NCBI GenBank assembly: GCA_017654935.2
Contig: CM065711.1
Location: 36,995,165-37,059,164 of the forward strand
Length of the DNA: 64,000 bases
Source of the DNA: Phymorhynchus buccinoides
Lineage: Eukaryota; Mollusca; Gastropoda; Neogastropoda; Raphitomidae
Direction of reading: 5' to 3'
Position 1 is the stretch's first letter. The number at the start of each line of letters is the position of its first letter. Shown in pieces: positions 1 to 9,484 of this stretch. Position numbers and translations under genes: made by a program. Below the pieces are notes generated by a model. That model ran no database searches. It was not told the origin of the DNA and saw only the letters and a list, made by a program, of their open reading frames with translations.

Positions 1-3000
1 TTTGTAAGGAGCACAGGTGTGGATGAAGTTGGAATATTGAGCAGCAAATCCTTGGAACAATTTAGAACCCAGACTAGTGCCAGCACTGAGATGCCGCTGT
101 TTTCATTTCTTGTCGTCAAAGACCCTGTGGGTTTATCTTCGACCATTCAAGGTGGAAATGACTCAGAAATACACAAACAAATAAGGTGGGTCCAACATTA
201 TACGAGTTCTTCATTTGAAACCACCACACCAGATTTGTTGAATTCTGGCCGGGATGAACTATGCTTGCCCAAAACCATCACTTTAAGAAACGTGACATCA
301 GGATCTCTGGTTCCAAACTTTAAAAATGCAAACTGTGTGAGGGAATTCAACTGGGTACTGGTTCCTTTTCCAGACCACGGCTGTGTGTTAGAATTTCATC
401 ACGTTGAAATGTTCTTTAAAGACACTTTGCTGGTCATCTCTGACCAACATTACATCATGAAGAACATCACAAAACATAATGTCGATTCTTTCGCCCCATT
501 GATGCTGAGAGGAGACTGGGTAACAATTCGAGTTTCTCTTACTGTAGCTGCGCATTGGAATTCCCCGACATCGTTTTTCAATATCAGTTTTTCAACGCAT
601 CCAAAAGCACTGTTACCGAGAGCTAAATTTTTTATAGTTCGTAAGCCTAGAGATAGTTACGTTACATATTTCTGTGAAGGCAGGGCACCGTTGCCTAAAA
701 CAATCATGTGTGATGGTGTGCGTCACTGCAAACAGGGAGAAGATGAACTGAACTGTAGCTACACTGAGGAGGGCTGTGGGGACTGGTTTCCTTACAACGA
801 TCACTGCCTCAAAGCCAAATTCATGAGCATGCCAGTCTATAAAACAATCCCTCGCCAAGCTGAAAAAACATGTCGCTCCAAGTACAATGCGTCCTTAGCT
901 GAACTACCCGATAAGAAAGGAATAGAAATTGCAACTAATCTGATCCGCAAAAGTGGATACTTACACGCTGTAGTAGGAATAAGGAAGTTCAGGCCAGTCT
1001 CTGAACACACAGGAAATCTGTATCGGTTCATGTGGCAGTGGGGGGGTCCAGGAGGTAGCATCGCTTACAAACAGCAGTGGCTGCAGAGGTCTGGAACTTC
1101 ATACGATTGTGGAGCTTTGTTCATTTCACCCAAGCCTTCTATTAAATCCATTGAATGCCAGACACTTACAAGTTATATACATGGCTACATCTGCATGCGA
1201 CCCAAAGCGGGTCAACTGACTCAATTCAAATCTCTGGAAAAGATCAGTCTTGGTGAAGCATCACAACAGCCAGACCAGTTCCCTACAAAAAGGTGTTCTG
1301 ATGGCTCTGTGGTTCAGACATTTCACCAGTGCTACTGGGGACAACTCGACAATGACCACTTGGGACAACTCGACAATGACCACAGCCTGCAATGGTCTCC
1401 AGGCAACCTTCCTTTGTTCCCATGCCGCTTTGGTCCCCCGGTTCACTATTCCCTCCTGTGTGACGGCAACGCTGACTGCGCTGACAACAGCGATGAGACA
1501 GGCTGTCACAAACCCCAGTTTGCTCCTTTGCTGGAGTCGACGTTTGTCTGCAGAAATTCTCAAAGAATTCCAGCCAGGAAACAGTGTGATGGAGTTCTAG
1601 ACTGCTCTGACAAAAGTGACGAAGAGTACTGTTCTGAGTGTCAAAGTAGCTACTTTTGTTCTGGCATCGGTTGCGTCCCGGGGCATATCACAGACACCAT
1701 CACCAATTGTAAAAAACAGTTTCTAATTGCAAGGTTTATTCCAAATATTAGGGGTGTTGGGAGTGTGGAGTTCGATGGCTATGGTATGTCAAAATTGAAT
1801 CCTGTCTCAGATGAATGTCCTGAGGGTTTCTATGAATGCATGAATGGACTGTGTATCCCGTCATTCCTGATCAACAACGGAGAAAAAGACTGTGTCCACG
1901 GAGAAGATGAGAACATTCCTGATGGTGACGTATCCTGTACAGGGTACTACAGGTGTAAAGGGGAGGGGAACTGCGTTCACAAGGACTATTTATGTGATGG
2001 CATTTATCATTGTCCTTACAGGGATGATGAGATGTTTTGTGACATGCTTTGTCCGCAAGCAAATGGATGCACGTGTGAAGGACATGCCTTCACTTGTTCA
2101 GAGATGATCGACCCTCTTCAACATCTCCATGTGCGATACTTGGACCTCAGCCATGCTGTGAACGTGTCACTGGAAAACATCCACGTTATGGAGTACCTCT
2201 TTTTTCTCAACATGTCATATTGTGATGTAAGTAAAGTCCATCTCAATAACATGCCTCATCTCCGAATCTTGGATCTCAGTTTTAATTCTATTATAGAAAT
2301 AACCTCTGTTCATTTTCACAAGCTCTCTGGTCTTCTTCACTTAAATCTCTCCAGCAATCCTATCGGAAAAGCACTGAGTGGTATCTTCAACACTTTAATG
2401 GATTCAGGCGAGCTGACCTCACTAGAAAGTCTCACAATCACTAACACAAATCTTTTCAGTATCCCTGATAAGATGTTCGACTCTATGACTAAACTCCGGA
2501 CCCTTGACTTTAGAGACAATCCTCTTCAAAACTATTACCAGGGATCATTTCATGGACTAGAAGCTCTGGCGTTCTTGTTCACAGATCAGTCCAAATTGTG
2601 CTGCCGATATTTCCATTCTCATCCAGTGCAGTGCCATGCTCCGGTTGACGAACTGTCCACTTGCGACGATCTGCTGGCTCAGAATTTCTTCAGGGTGTTC
2701 CTTTGGATGGTCTCTGCACTGGCTGTTGTGGGCAATGCAGGAGTCCTTACATACAGAGTCATTACTGATAACCACAGTTCAGTGTCAGCATCAGGCATTC
2801 TGCTGAAGAACCTGTGTGCTGCAGACTTTCTGATGGGGGTCTACCTGGCCATGATTGGCGTGGCTGACAGCAGGTTCCAGGGCAACTATGTGGCCAGGGA
2901 AGCTCAGTGGATCAGCAGTGCAGCCTGCACCATAGCAGGCTGCATCTCCTTCATTTCCAGCGAAGTGTCCATTCTTCTCATTTGCATGATCACCGTGGAC

Positions 3001-3753
3001 CGGGTCATTGTCATCTGCTTTCCTTTCAAACGCGATCTCCATCCGAGTTCTAAGTTTGCTGCCATCATTTGTGGTGTGATCTGGATCCTTGGCATCGTCC
3101 TGGCCATATTGCCTTTAATTCTGGAGATGGAATTCTACGGGCTGAACGGCATCTGCCTTCCTTTGCCCATCACCCAGCAACCTTACTCTGGCCAGACGTA
3201 CGCTTTCAGCATTTTCATCGTCGTCAATTTCGCCATTTTCCTCTTCATCTCTGTGGGCCAGGTTCTGATCTACAGAGCTGTGCGTCAAGCCAGGAAAGCC
3301 ATCGGAGGTCAACAACAGCGAGACAAGGACATGACTCTGGCACGTCGCCTGTTTCTGGTCGTTTTCACCGACTTCTGCTGCTGGTGTCCAGTAGGGGTCA
3401 TGGGCCTTCTGGCTTTCCACGGAATCCCCATCCCTGTCCAGGTCAACGTGTGGACAGCCATCTTCGTTCTGCCGGTCAACTCTGCACTGAATCCTTTCCT
3501 GTACACTTTGAACGGTCTGCTGGAACAGTGGGAAAGACACCGCATGGAACAAAGGGAGCAGAGAATGCTGGGGAAGTTTCAAACTGAGGTACCTAAGTGG
3601 CAGCCGTCAGCCATTTGGACACTGACCAAAATCTGCATCGCGTCTAAACAAATAGAGAAGAGAGCGATTCTGAGGTTTGTAGATACCATGAATATCCCAT
3701 ACTCCTTCGAGGAAGAATCTAACTTGAATGCTGAGGAAAATATGGCAGAGTAA
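1..3753 (+). CDS. GRL101-like multidomain GPCR, copy A (5' end outside window)
   Basis: Predicted cell-surface receptor with a large modular ectodomain and a rhodopsin-like 7TM domain. The frame is open from base 1, so the window starts inside the coding exon; the upstream part can be judged from copy C. Domains in order: Ser/Thr-rich stretch, CUB-like domain (about 260-610), LDLa module, C-type lectin-like domain (about 774-1200), several LDLa modules (DCADNSDE and DCSDKSDE calcium-type motifs), a Cys-rich cap, leucine-rich repeats (about 2120-2600), then seven membrane segments from about 2686. GPCR hallmarks are LKNLCAADFLMG in TM2, ITVDRV at the end of TM3 and NPFLY in TM7. The family match is to GRL101 and type C LGR receptors with LDLa plus LRR. 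Compared with copy C there are no indels over 3753 bases and about 15 residue changes, nearly all in the N-terminal half. The ligand is unknown. Confidence 0.9.
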   Translation, partial: FVRSTGVDEVGILSSKSLEQFRTQTSASTEMPLFSFLVVKDPVGLSSTIQGGNDSEIHKQIRWVQHYTSSSFETTTPDLLNSGRDELCLPKTITLRNVTSGSLVPNFKNANCVREFNWVLVPFPDHGCVLEFHHVEMFFKDTLLVISDQHYIMKNITKHNVDSFAPLMLRGDWVTIRVSLTVAAHWNSPTSFFNISFSTHPKALLPRAKFFIVRKPRDSYVTYFCEGRAPLPKTIMCDGVRHCKQGEDELNCSYTEEGCGDWFPYNDHCLKAKFMSMPVYKTIPRQAEKTCRSKYNASLAELPDKKGIEIATNLIRKSGYLHAVVGIRKFRPVSEHTGNLYRFMWQWGGPGGSIAYKQQWLQRSGTSYDCGALFISPKPSIKSIECQTLTSYIHGYICMRPKAGQLTQFKSLEKISLGEASQQPDQFPTKRCSDGSVVQTFHQCYWGQLDNDHLGQLDNDHSLQWSPGNLPLFPCRFGPPVHYSLLCDGNADCADNSDETGCHKPQFAPLLESTFVCRNSQRIPARKQCDGVLDCSDKSDEEYCSECQSSYFCSGIGCVPGHITDTITNCKKQFLIARFIPNIRGVGSVEFDGYGMSKLNPVSDECPEGFYECMNGLCIPSFLINNGEKDCVHGEDENIPDGDVSCTGYYRCKGEGNCVHKDYLCDGIYHCPYRDDEMFCDMLCPQANGCTCEGHAFTCSEMIDPLQHLHVRYLDLSHAVNVSLENIHVMEYLFFLNMSYCDVSKVHLNNMPHLRILDLSFNSIIEITSVHFHKLSGLLHLNLSSNPIGKALSGIFNTLMDSGELTSLESLTITNTNLFSIPDKMFDSMTKLRTLDFRDNPLQNYYQGSFHGLEALAFLFTDQSKLCCRYFHSHPVQCHAPVDELSTCDDLLAQNFFRVFLWMVSALAVVGNAGVLTYRVITDNHSSVSASGILLKNLCAADFLMGVYLAMIGVADSRFQGNYVAREAQWISSAACTIAGCISFISSEVSILLICMITVDRVIVICFPFKRDLHPSSKFAAIICGVIWILGIVLAILPLILEMEFYGLNGICLPLPITQQPYSGQTYAFSIFIVVNFAIFLFISVGQVLIYRAVRQARKAIGGQQQRDKDMTLARRLFLVVFTDFCCWCPVGVMGLLAFHGIPIPVQVNVWTAIFVLPVNSALNPFLYTLNGLLEQWERHRMEQREQRMLGKFQTEVPKWQPSAIWTLTKICIASKQIEKRAILRFVDTMNIPYSFEEESNLNAEENMAE

Positions 3754-4313
3754 AAACTGGAAAGACATCTCCCTGGTCCTGGTTTCTCCTCCTGCATTTC
3801 TTCATTGGAAATAGCACTCAATAATTATGGTAATAAGGAATGGTAATAAAAACAACAACTATTTTTAGCTTTTTGCTTGGGCGTAGGTATGAGGTTGTTA
3901 CTATAGTTAGTGTATTTCATGAAAGTGTAGTGATTGTTTCGACTTGACAGTTACCTTGATAACCACAACGAAGTCTTCATGCAAAACAAAAAGAGAGAGA
4001 AAAGAGCAATTAGTACTTTTGGACAAATGTGTTACTGGTCATGCGAGCAGGCCCAATAACAAAATCAATGGGATAGTTTAGGAAAATATGGAGGATATAC
4101 ACAGTATAATATATTTTTAATGTATAGTATGCACACACACAAAAAAGAAAAAAGTGCGAAACACGTTGAGGGTCTTCAGACAGATCCACAGATTCCATCG
4201 CAGCCTGTCAGAAATCACGTGACTGTCCAATACGGCGGTTTTACCGCACTTTGGTGACACTAAGTCCTAACTGCTTCTGGTCAAGCGAAATGCTGTACCA
4301 ATTAACCTGAAAC
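3754..4313. other. 3' flank of receptor copy A, no gene recognised
   Basis: AT-rich sequence after the receptor stop. It contains a polyadenylation hexamer AATAAA at 3845-3850, 92 bases past the stop, a plausible 3' end. The rest shows nothing recognisable and is conserved in copy C (54146-54708) and, inverted, in copy B. Confidence 0.5.
3845..3850 (+). promoter_or_regulatory. Candidate polyadenylation signal, receptor copy A
   Basis: Canonical AATAAA 92 bases downstream of the receptor stop. The same hexamer is kept at the matching place in copy C (54237-54242). Confidence 0.55.
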
Positions 4314-4730
4314 TTTATTAGCGATCAAGTGGATGACAGTAATGTCTGTCATTACATTTCTTATTCATCTTTTTCTTCAACGTTCCAGCTGAATCATGCC
4401 TTAGATGTCCAGTCCGGTGTTGTTGATGAAGTTGGTGGTTGTCTCCGGGTCTTGCTTGGTACCCCACAGCTTTCCAGCCAGCGTAGCTCCGTTTGGCCAG
4501 TGCTGGGTCCATTCTTCTTGATACAGGGGGCAGGACTGCAGGATGTGCTCGGGGGTTTGTGGGCCTGTCTCACACGGGCAGTCAGGTGTGTGTCACAGCC
4601 CAAGGCAGTACATGTGGGGACGCAGTCGGCAGTGACCAGTCCGTAGTCGAAATATAGTGGTCTGCTGTTGATGCTGTAGGTGGGGCATCTGATCACCAGA
4701 TGGGTGCATGGTTGTGTTGGTCATTCCACT

Positions 4731-4815
<85 letters not shown>

Positions 4816-5150
4816 ATTATCAGAGTTTTGGCCTCCCTGTATGAGACTGATGGGTTTATCTGCTCGAGCCTGCTGCCAGATTTGGCCAATCTGTCCACCT
4901 CCTCATTTCCTTCCAGGCCACAGTGGGCGGGGATTCACTGGACAGCCACCAAAGTGCTTTGTGAAAGGTCACTTAGCAGGTGCTGTGTGTCTCCTTCCAA
5001 CTTCTCACTGGGCGACTGCAGACTCTGTATGACGGATCTGCAATCTGTCAGGAAGACGGCGTGTGTGGGTGGGCGTTCTTCTGTGCTAACTAGTCTGACA
5101 GTCTCTCGTAGAGCAGTGAGTTCAGCTCGGTAGTTTGCCGACCGCTGACC
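4314..5150 (-). pseudogene. RNase H and zinc-knuckle end of an I-type LINE, arm A
   Basis: Read on the minus strand, this is the C-terminal part of a non-LTR retrotransposon polyprotein. RNase H motifs in order: YRAELTALRE (catalytic Glu), FLTDCRS (Asp), IPAHCGLEGNEEVDRLAKSG (His/Asp region). A zinc-knuckle-like CPCETGP...HILQSCPLYQ follows, then a stop and TTTATT, the complement of a polyadenylation signal. The first Asp motif and all of the RT are missing. A long TG/CA tract (about 4733-4814) interrupts the frame after TLIIN. The codon before IPAHCG is TGA here and in arm C but TGG (Trp) in arm B. A dead fragment. Confidence 0.8.
4733..4814. repeat. (TG)n microsatellite inside the RNase H remnant
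   Basis: About 40 uninterrupted TG units. The same site holds about 23 units in arm C (55131-55177) and an interrupted CA tract in arm B (34425-34523), so it has changed length independently in each copy. Confidence 0.95.
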
Positions 5151-5526
5151 AGCACATTACATTTCTAACCTCTATGACTTCATCATTGGCCTCTGAGAGG
5201 CCAGAATGCAAATCTGGCTTTTCTGGGCTCAGTGTTTGGATTTCTTTGATGCGGAAATGACGGAGAAAGTAGAGAATTCAAGGTGCCGTTTTATTCATCA
5301 GTCATGACCGAACACTGCTATCCTATCAAATTTTATTGGCACAATTCATGAGCAAGGGCAGCCCGGCCATTTGAACATTTCACTGCACAATCTTAAAAGA
5401 TCTCCCATTTAGTGCGTTCTTAATGTTGTGCATGATATTTTTGCTTTGCAGGAGTTGGGACCTTGGGCTATAATATTACTTTATCACGAAGTTAATAATG
5501 ACATAAATGGTACTTTAAGCACTGAA

Positions 5527-5527
5527 C

Positions 5528-5559
<32 letters not shown>

Positions 5560-5635
5560 TTTATTTGCTATAGAGCTAACAATCCACACTATGAGCATGC
5601 TCTGTGCGCTTTACAAATTGAAATATAAATAGAAC
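5527..5635 (-). mobile_element. Solo L2-like LINE/SINE 3' tail with (ATA)n, arm A
   Basis: On the minus strand a TTGTAAAGCGC segment is followed by a GCTATAGCAAATAAA-type segment and then an ATT trinucleotide run. This matches the layout of L2-type LINE and L2-mobilised SINE tails and resembles the tail of the longer L2-like element at 19285-19360. No body is attached. Copies lie at 34085-34185 (arm B) and 55888-55985 (arm C). Confidence 0.55.
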
Positions 5636-6620
5636 ATCAGACATGAAGTAAAATCAGAAAATAACAAATAATGAATAGCATACACTTGATAAGAAAATAC
5701 AAGATAACATGGTCCACATACCACAACCGACAAACATGGCGTCTGACATGTTCGGGTTTCTTTAGAAAGTGAGTAGCATCAATTGGGAGTACTTTTATCT
5801 GGCCCGGCATCGCATCTTGTTTCTATCACCTCCACTGACCAAGGTTGTCTGTATTTTTGTCTGTGCCTGTTTGCAACAAGAACAAAGAAATGGTGTACTC
5901 TCCCGACTTGTATACCAAAAGTGTGACATTGGTGTCCAAAAATAAAAGTATTTAAAAGTATGTTTTTGAGTTTGAATTTTATGGCTTGTACCCACGTGTC
6001 GTCACATCCGGCCACAAGGAGCGTGCCATATTATGGGAGACCGCCATCTTAGTCAGTAACTTTGTTTGAAAAATGCCAGATCGATGCTGTTTACACACAA
6101 ATCTGACTAAGATGGCGACACTTCCGTTGGAAGGGTCGAGATGCGCACGCAGGTGGGGGGGGGGGGGGGGGAGCCATAGCTTTTTCTTTCTTCTGTATGA
6201 TAGCGTAAAGATAAAAATTGATGAGATTCGCACAACATAGAAAAAAATACACTTTTATTGACCGACACAAAAGCGTCTGCTCATAACGTGAGACACCACA
6301 AGGACAAAATATGTTAACCTTAAATGCACATTATGGCTATAAATTATGTTTTAATGCATCTGTGTGTGTCAACATTGCATGTTATTTCAAATTACACTAA
6401 TACTTAAAATGTTAGTGTATGAAATGAAGATTTTGAGAAGTTCAGCTCCACAAGCAAAAGTAAAAACAACTATTTTAAAAGGAATACTTTAGATCGCCGG
6501 GCTCAAACAGTGATGTTATTGAAAGAAATGTAATCAGGAAAATTTCCAATTAGTTCCTGTATGTTTCATTCACTTACGATTTGCTGCTAATATGCTTTTT
6601 CTGTTGTGTACAATAATGGT
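5636..6620. other. Unassigned AT-rich stretch of arm A
   Basis: No open frame or repeat family recognised. It includes a poly-G run at about 6156-6170 whose length differs between arms. Conserved in arms B (about 33070-34080, inverted) and C (about 55986-56975). Confidence 0.4.
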
Positions 6621-6624
6621 CCGT

Positions 6625-6854
6625 TAAAAAACAAACTTGTGCATAGTTTTATGATGAATTTCATTGGTTTAGAGGCAATGTACAGTTTATTAAACAATGT
6701 TGCTCATGCTGATTTTTTGGGGGTGGCGAGGGGGAGGTTAGTTAAACTGGTATCAGGCCACTTCACGCCCGGACATTTGCCCCCTGGTACTTTTGCCCCC
6801 CGGACATTTGCCCCCCATTCACGGCGGACATTTCCCCCCCCCACAGAGAGAGCC

Positions 6855-6911
<57 letters not shown>

Positions 6912-7310
6912 TGTGTGTGTGTGTGTGTCCTGTCTGTGTCTCTTTCTACCTGTCCGTCCCGTCTGTCTGTCTGTCTCTCTCTCTCTTACTTGAGAGAGAG
7001 AGTGTGTGTGTGTGTGTGCGCGCGTGCGTGTGCATGTACGTCTGTGAGCATTTGTTTGTGGCTGTGTATGTATGTGTGCGTGCATGCATGTGTGTGGGCA
7101 GGGGGGGGGGGGGGAGTGGGGAAGTGGCCTAGACCCAGCTAAACTACATTTTTTTTGGTGTTATCTACAACATGGTCTGGTTTAAAAAAAAAGGTTTTTC
7201 TACAAAAAATTGCGTATGGTTTTATGATGAATGTCATTGGCTAAGAGACAATGTATCGTTTATGAAAGGATGTTGCTCATACCGGTGTTTTTTTTCGGTG
7301 GCTTCTTCTC
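6625..7310. repeat. Imperfect direct repeats of about 110 bp flanking GGACATTTG tandem and microsatellites
   Basis: Two related segments (about 6625-6740 and 7200-7310), sharing a TTTTATGATGAAT core and a GTTGCTCAT core, flank a low-complexity middle. The middle holds a short tandem built on GGACATTTGCCCCC (6771-6841), a TG tract (about 6857-6930) and mixed CT/GT sequence. The same arrangement is in arm C (about 56985-57610), where the TG tract is replaced by GA, and in arm B (about 32270-33060). Confidence 0.6.
6771..6841. repeat. Short C-rich tandem repeat, unit GGACATTTGCCCCC
   Basis: Three GGACATTT cores each run into a C-tract, with a related GGTACTTTTGCCCCC variant between the first and second. 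Arm B 32858-32922 (inverted) and arm C 57135-57203 carry the same order of variants. Confidence 0.75.
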
Positions 7311-7612
7311 AAAGTCAGTTCTGACCATTATTACAACTGAAAATGGCGAAGAGGTTGAAGAGAGAAAAAACAAAAGAAAAGAAGAAAAACAAAAACAAAG
7401 GAGAGAGAGAGAGAGGGGGGAAGAAGGAGGAGCTGCGCTGCTGGGTGCGGCAGGGGATCCTGCTGAACTGCTCGCTGTGTCCTCTTCTCACTCTTGCAGC
7501 TGCATATGTTCGCACCTGAAGGGCTGCATATGTTCGCACCTGACCTGGAGCTGCCCTTTTGACCAAAAAACAGATCTTGTGGCAAAAGAATGCTGTGGCG
7601 AGGCCGAGGGTA
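7290..7612 (-). mobile_element. 3' end of a GAAGAA-tailed LINE, arm A
   Basis: Minus-strand remnant of the LINE family seen best at 48265-49150. It keeps part of the C-terminal frame (Arg/Thr/Gln-rich, around VRTYAA) and a 3' UTR with a GA/CT tract, and ends near the family's GTCAGAACTGAC box. The 3' trinucleotide tail is truncated. A 24-base block around GCATATGTTCGCACCTGA is tandemly duplicated only in this arm. Confidence 0.65.
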
Positions 7613-7825
7613 GTTTAAAAAATCAAAAAATAGATGATTTAACCCAGATGCTTGTGGCAAAAGAAAACGACCCTAACCCTAACCACGGAAAGAAATAGAG
7701 CAGGAGGGTGTCACTCTACATATTTGCCGAGAAATCGATGAACAAAGCCATGCACTTATAGGCCCCTACTATTTTTTGCTGGAACCATTCCTTTTTTTGG
7801 TCGATACATTTTAAGTCGTTTAAAA
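7613..7825. mobile_element. 205-bp insertion flanked by 8-bp direct repeat GTTTAAAA (arm A)
   Basis: GTTTAAAA occurs at 7613-7620 and 7818-7825. Arm C has a single GTTTAAAA at the orthologous site (58232-58239) and lacks the 197 bases between; arm B has the insertion in longer form (31400-31652) with the same flanks. The insert contains a CCCTAACCCTAACC block followed by a segment that recurs at about 43970-44070, so it is a dispersed repeat. No TIR or coding capacity seen; class unknown. Confidence 0.75.
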
Positions 7826-7903
7826 TACTTTTTACCAGCCGCGTCGAAGCTGATAATGTTTTCAGTGGATTCTGAAGTCGACTATCTATATATCTATGTG
7901 AAC

Positions 7904-8480
7904 ACGATAACGTTTGAACAGAGGAACCCAGGATGCTTAAATTTTGCATGCCGATGGGTAAGAATATCTAGGCCAAGTTCGAAACTGAAGGTCATAGGTC
8001 ACAGGTCAAGGTCACTGGAGCCGAAAATGCTGCCGAACACCTGGCACGATAACGGAGGGACATAGGACGCTCAAATTCTGCATGCGGGTAGGTACTTAAG
8101 ATACATAGGCCATGTTAAAAAATGAAGGTCATGGGTCAAAGGTCAAGGTCACTGGCGCCAAAAATGCTGCCGAGCACCTGGCACGATAACCGGCGATTGA
8201 ACAGAGGGACCTAGGACGCTCAAATTTTGCATGCGGATAGGTACTAAGGATATCTCGGCCAAATTAAAAATGAAGGTCATATAGGTCAAAGTCACTGCAG
8301 CCATAAATGCTGCCGAGCACCTGGCACGATAACGTTTGAATGCAGGGACCTAGGACACTCACATTTTGCTTGCCGATAGGTGCTATGGATATCTAGACCA
8401 AGCCGTTCGAGAATGTAGGTCATAGGTCAAAGGTAACTCAATCCGAAAATGCTGCCGTGCGGCTGGTGGTCTAGCGTTTT
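7904..8480 (+). repeat. Tandem array of four ~140-bp units carrying AGGTCA half-sites, arm A
   Basis: Four units of about 137-153 bases start at each ACGATAAC (7904, 8046, 8183, 8336). Each contains a conserved GGACCTAGGACGCTCA-like block, a TTTTGCATGC block and a cluster of AGGTCA hexamers. Unit 1 has AGGTCA at 7989, 7996, 8003 and 8009, so the spacing is 1, 1 and 0 bases. Unit 2 has hexamers at 8126, 8133 (GGGTCA), 8140 and 8146 with the same 1, 1, 0 spacing. Units 3 and 4 are degenerate. AGGTCA is the core nuclear-receptor half-site; any binding is inference. Confidence 0.85.
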
Positions 8481-9239
8481 AACCTTCTATAGTTGTAGCA
8501 TTATATGAACGAAAACTAGTAGACTACTCCAGGCCTATCACACTCACGGTTCTTCTTCTTCTTGTCAATCGGCCACCTTCATCAGGTTGAAGATTTTGCC
8601 GATATTGAAGAAAAAAAGAAAAAGAAAACGAAGGTCACACACGCGCAGGGCCAGGTCACCAAAGAAGTAGGAAGAAAATAAATGAACTGAATTCAAATAA
8701 ATGATACATACTTAAAACAAGCGCGGATTCGCAATCGTTTGTGGCGTGCAACAATTGAAAACGAAACATCATTTTAAAGAGCAGCCTCGATTTGAAGTGC
8801 AGTCTATTTTTACCACATCAATCATTACATACACTGAGTCGCTTCCCCTGGCTTTTCAATAATTTTAATCTGTAAACCAGAATGTTATCTCTGCACCATT
8901 TCGTAACTTTTTATATATTTTGGAAAACATTTAAAACTATTTATCCTACTTATACTCATCGAAAGAAGCACCGCATACTCGTCGTGTCTGTATTACGTAT
9001 GTTTATTATTTTGTACGCTTTAAAATGACGATTCATGTGCTCTGTTCAGTATATAATTCTTTCCATACGTATGCAATGTAGATACCGAAAGGCCGAAGAG
9101 GGCGTAAAGCCTTAATAAAGAATAAAAAAAGCACTGTAGATATGTAGATATGACAACTGACATGTTACTTTATGTCCAAGTATTTTTTTCTCCTTTAAAA
9201 TATGTGCGACAATTTTGCGAAATGTGCAACAATTTTGGA
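8481..9239. other. Unassigned stretch of arm A with two LINE-like 3' tails
   Basis: No gene. A CTTCTTCTTCTT run near 8551-8563 next to a GGTTGAAGATTTTGCC block looks like the complement of a GAAGAA LINE tail. A block at about 9085-9130 ending TTAATAAAGAATAAAAAAA looks like another element's 3' end on +. Both are weak calls. Confidence 0.35.
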
Positions 9240-9484
9240 ACGACAGACCGACAGACAAAGATTTGCAGACTCCCTAGTCTTGATATGCCCAGCATAAGGA
9301 GTCATAGAACAGGAGACAGAACAAGACTCTGAGAGACGAACTGAAGGCCCGTAGGAGTGGAGGGGAACCTGATCTTGTGATCAGGAATGGGGCAATAGTT
9401 CAGAAAGTGCCCAGTCAAGAACAGGGAGACAAAAAATGACCGAACAAAAAGACTTGTGTACATAGTTTTAGCAGTACATGTAAA

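Noticed and set aside
1250..1600. 116-codon frame inside the receptor gene (and its twin at 51642-51992)
   Set aside because: Shadow of the receptor in another frame; no independent motif, and conserved only because the receptor is.
4700..5133. Long Cys/Val frames over TG tracts (also 6606-7142, 45216-45543, 55075-55496)
   Set aside because: Dinucleotide repeats read as Cys-Val or His-Thr; no real protein.
6625..7310. Pair of LTRs around a microsatellite core
   Set aside because: The ~110-bp repeats are too diverged, lack TG...CA ends and enclose no coding sequence.
7904..8480. CRISPR array
   Set aside because: Units are long, degenerate and contiguous, without spacers, in a eukaryotic genome.
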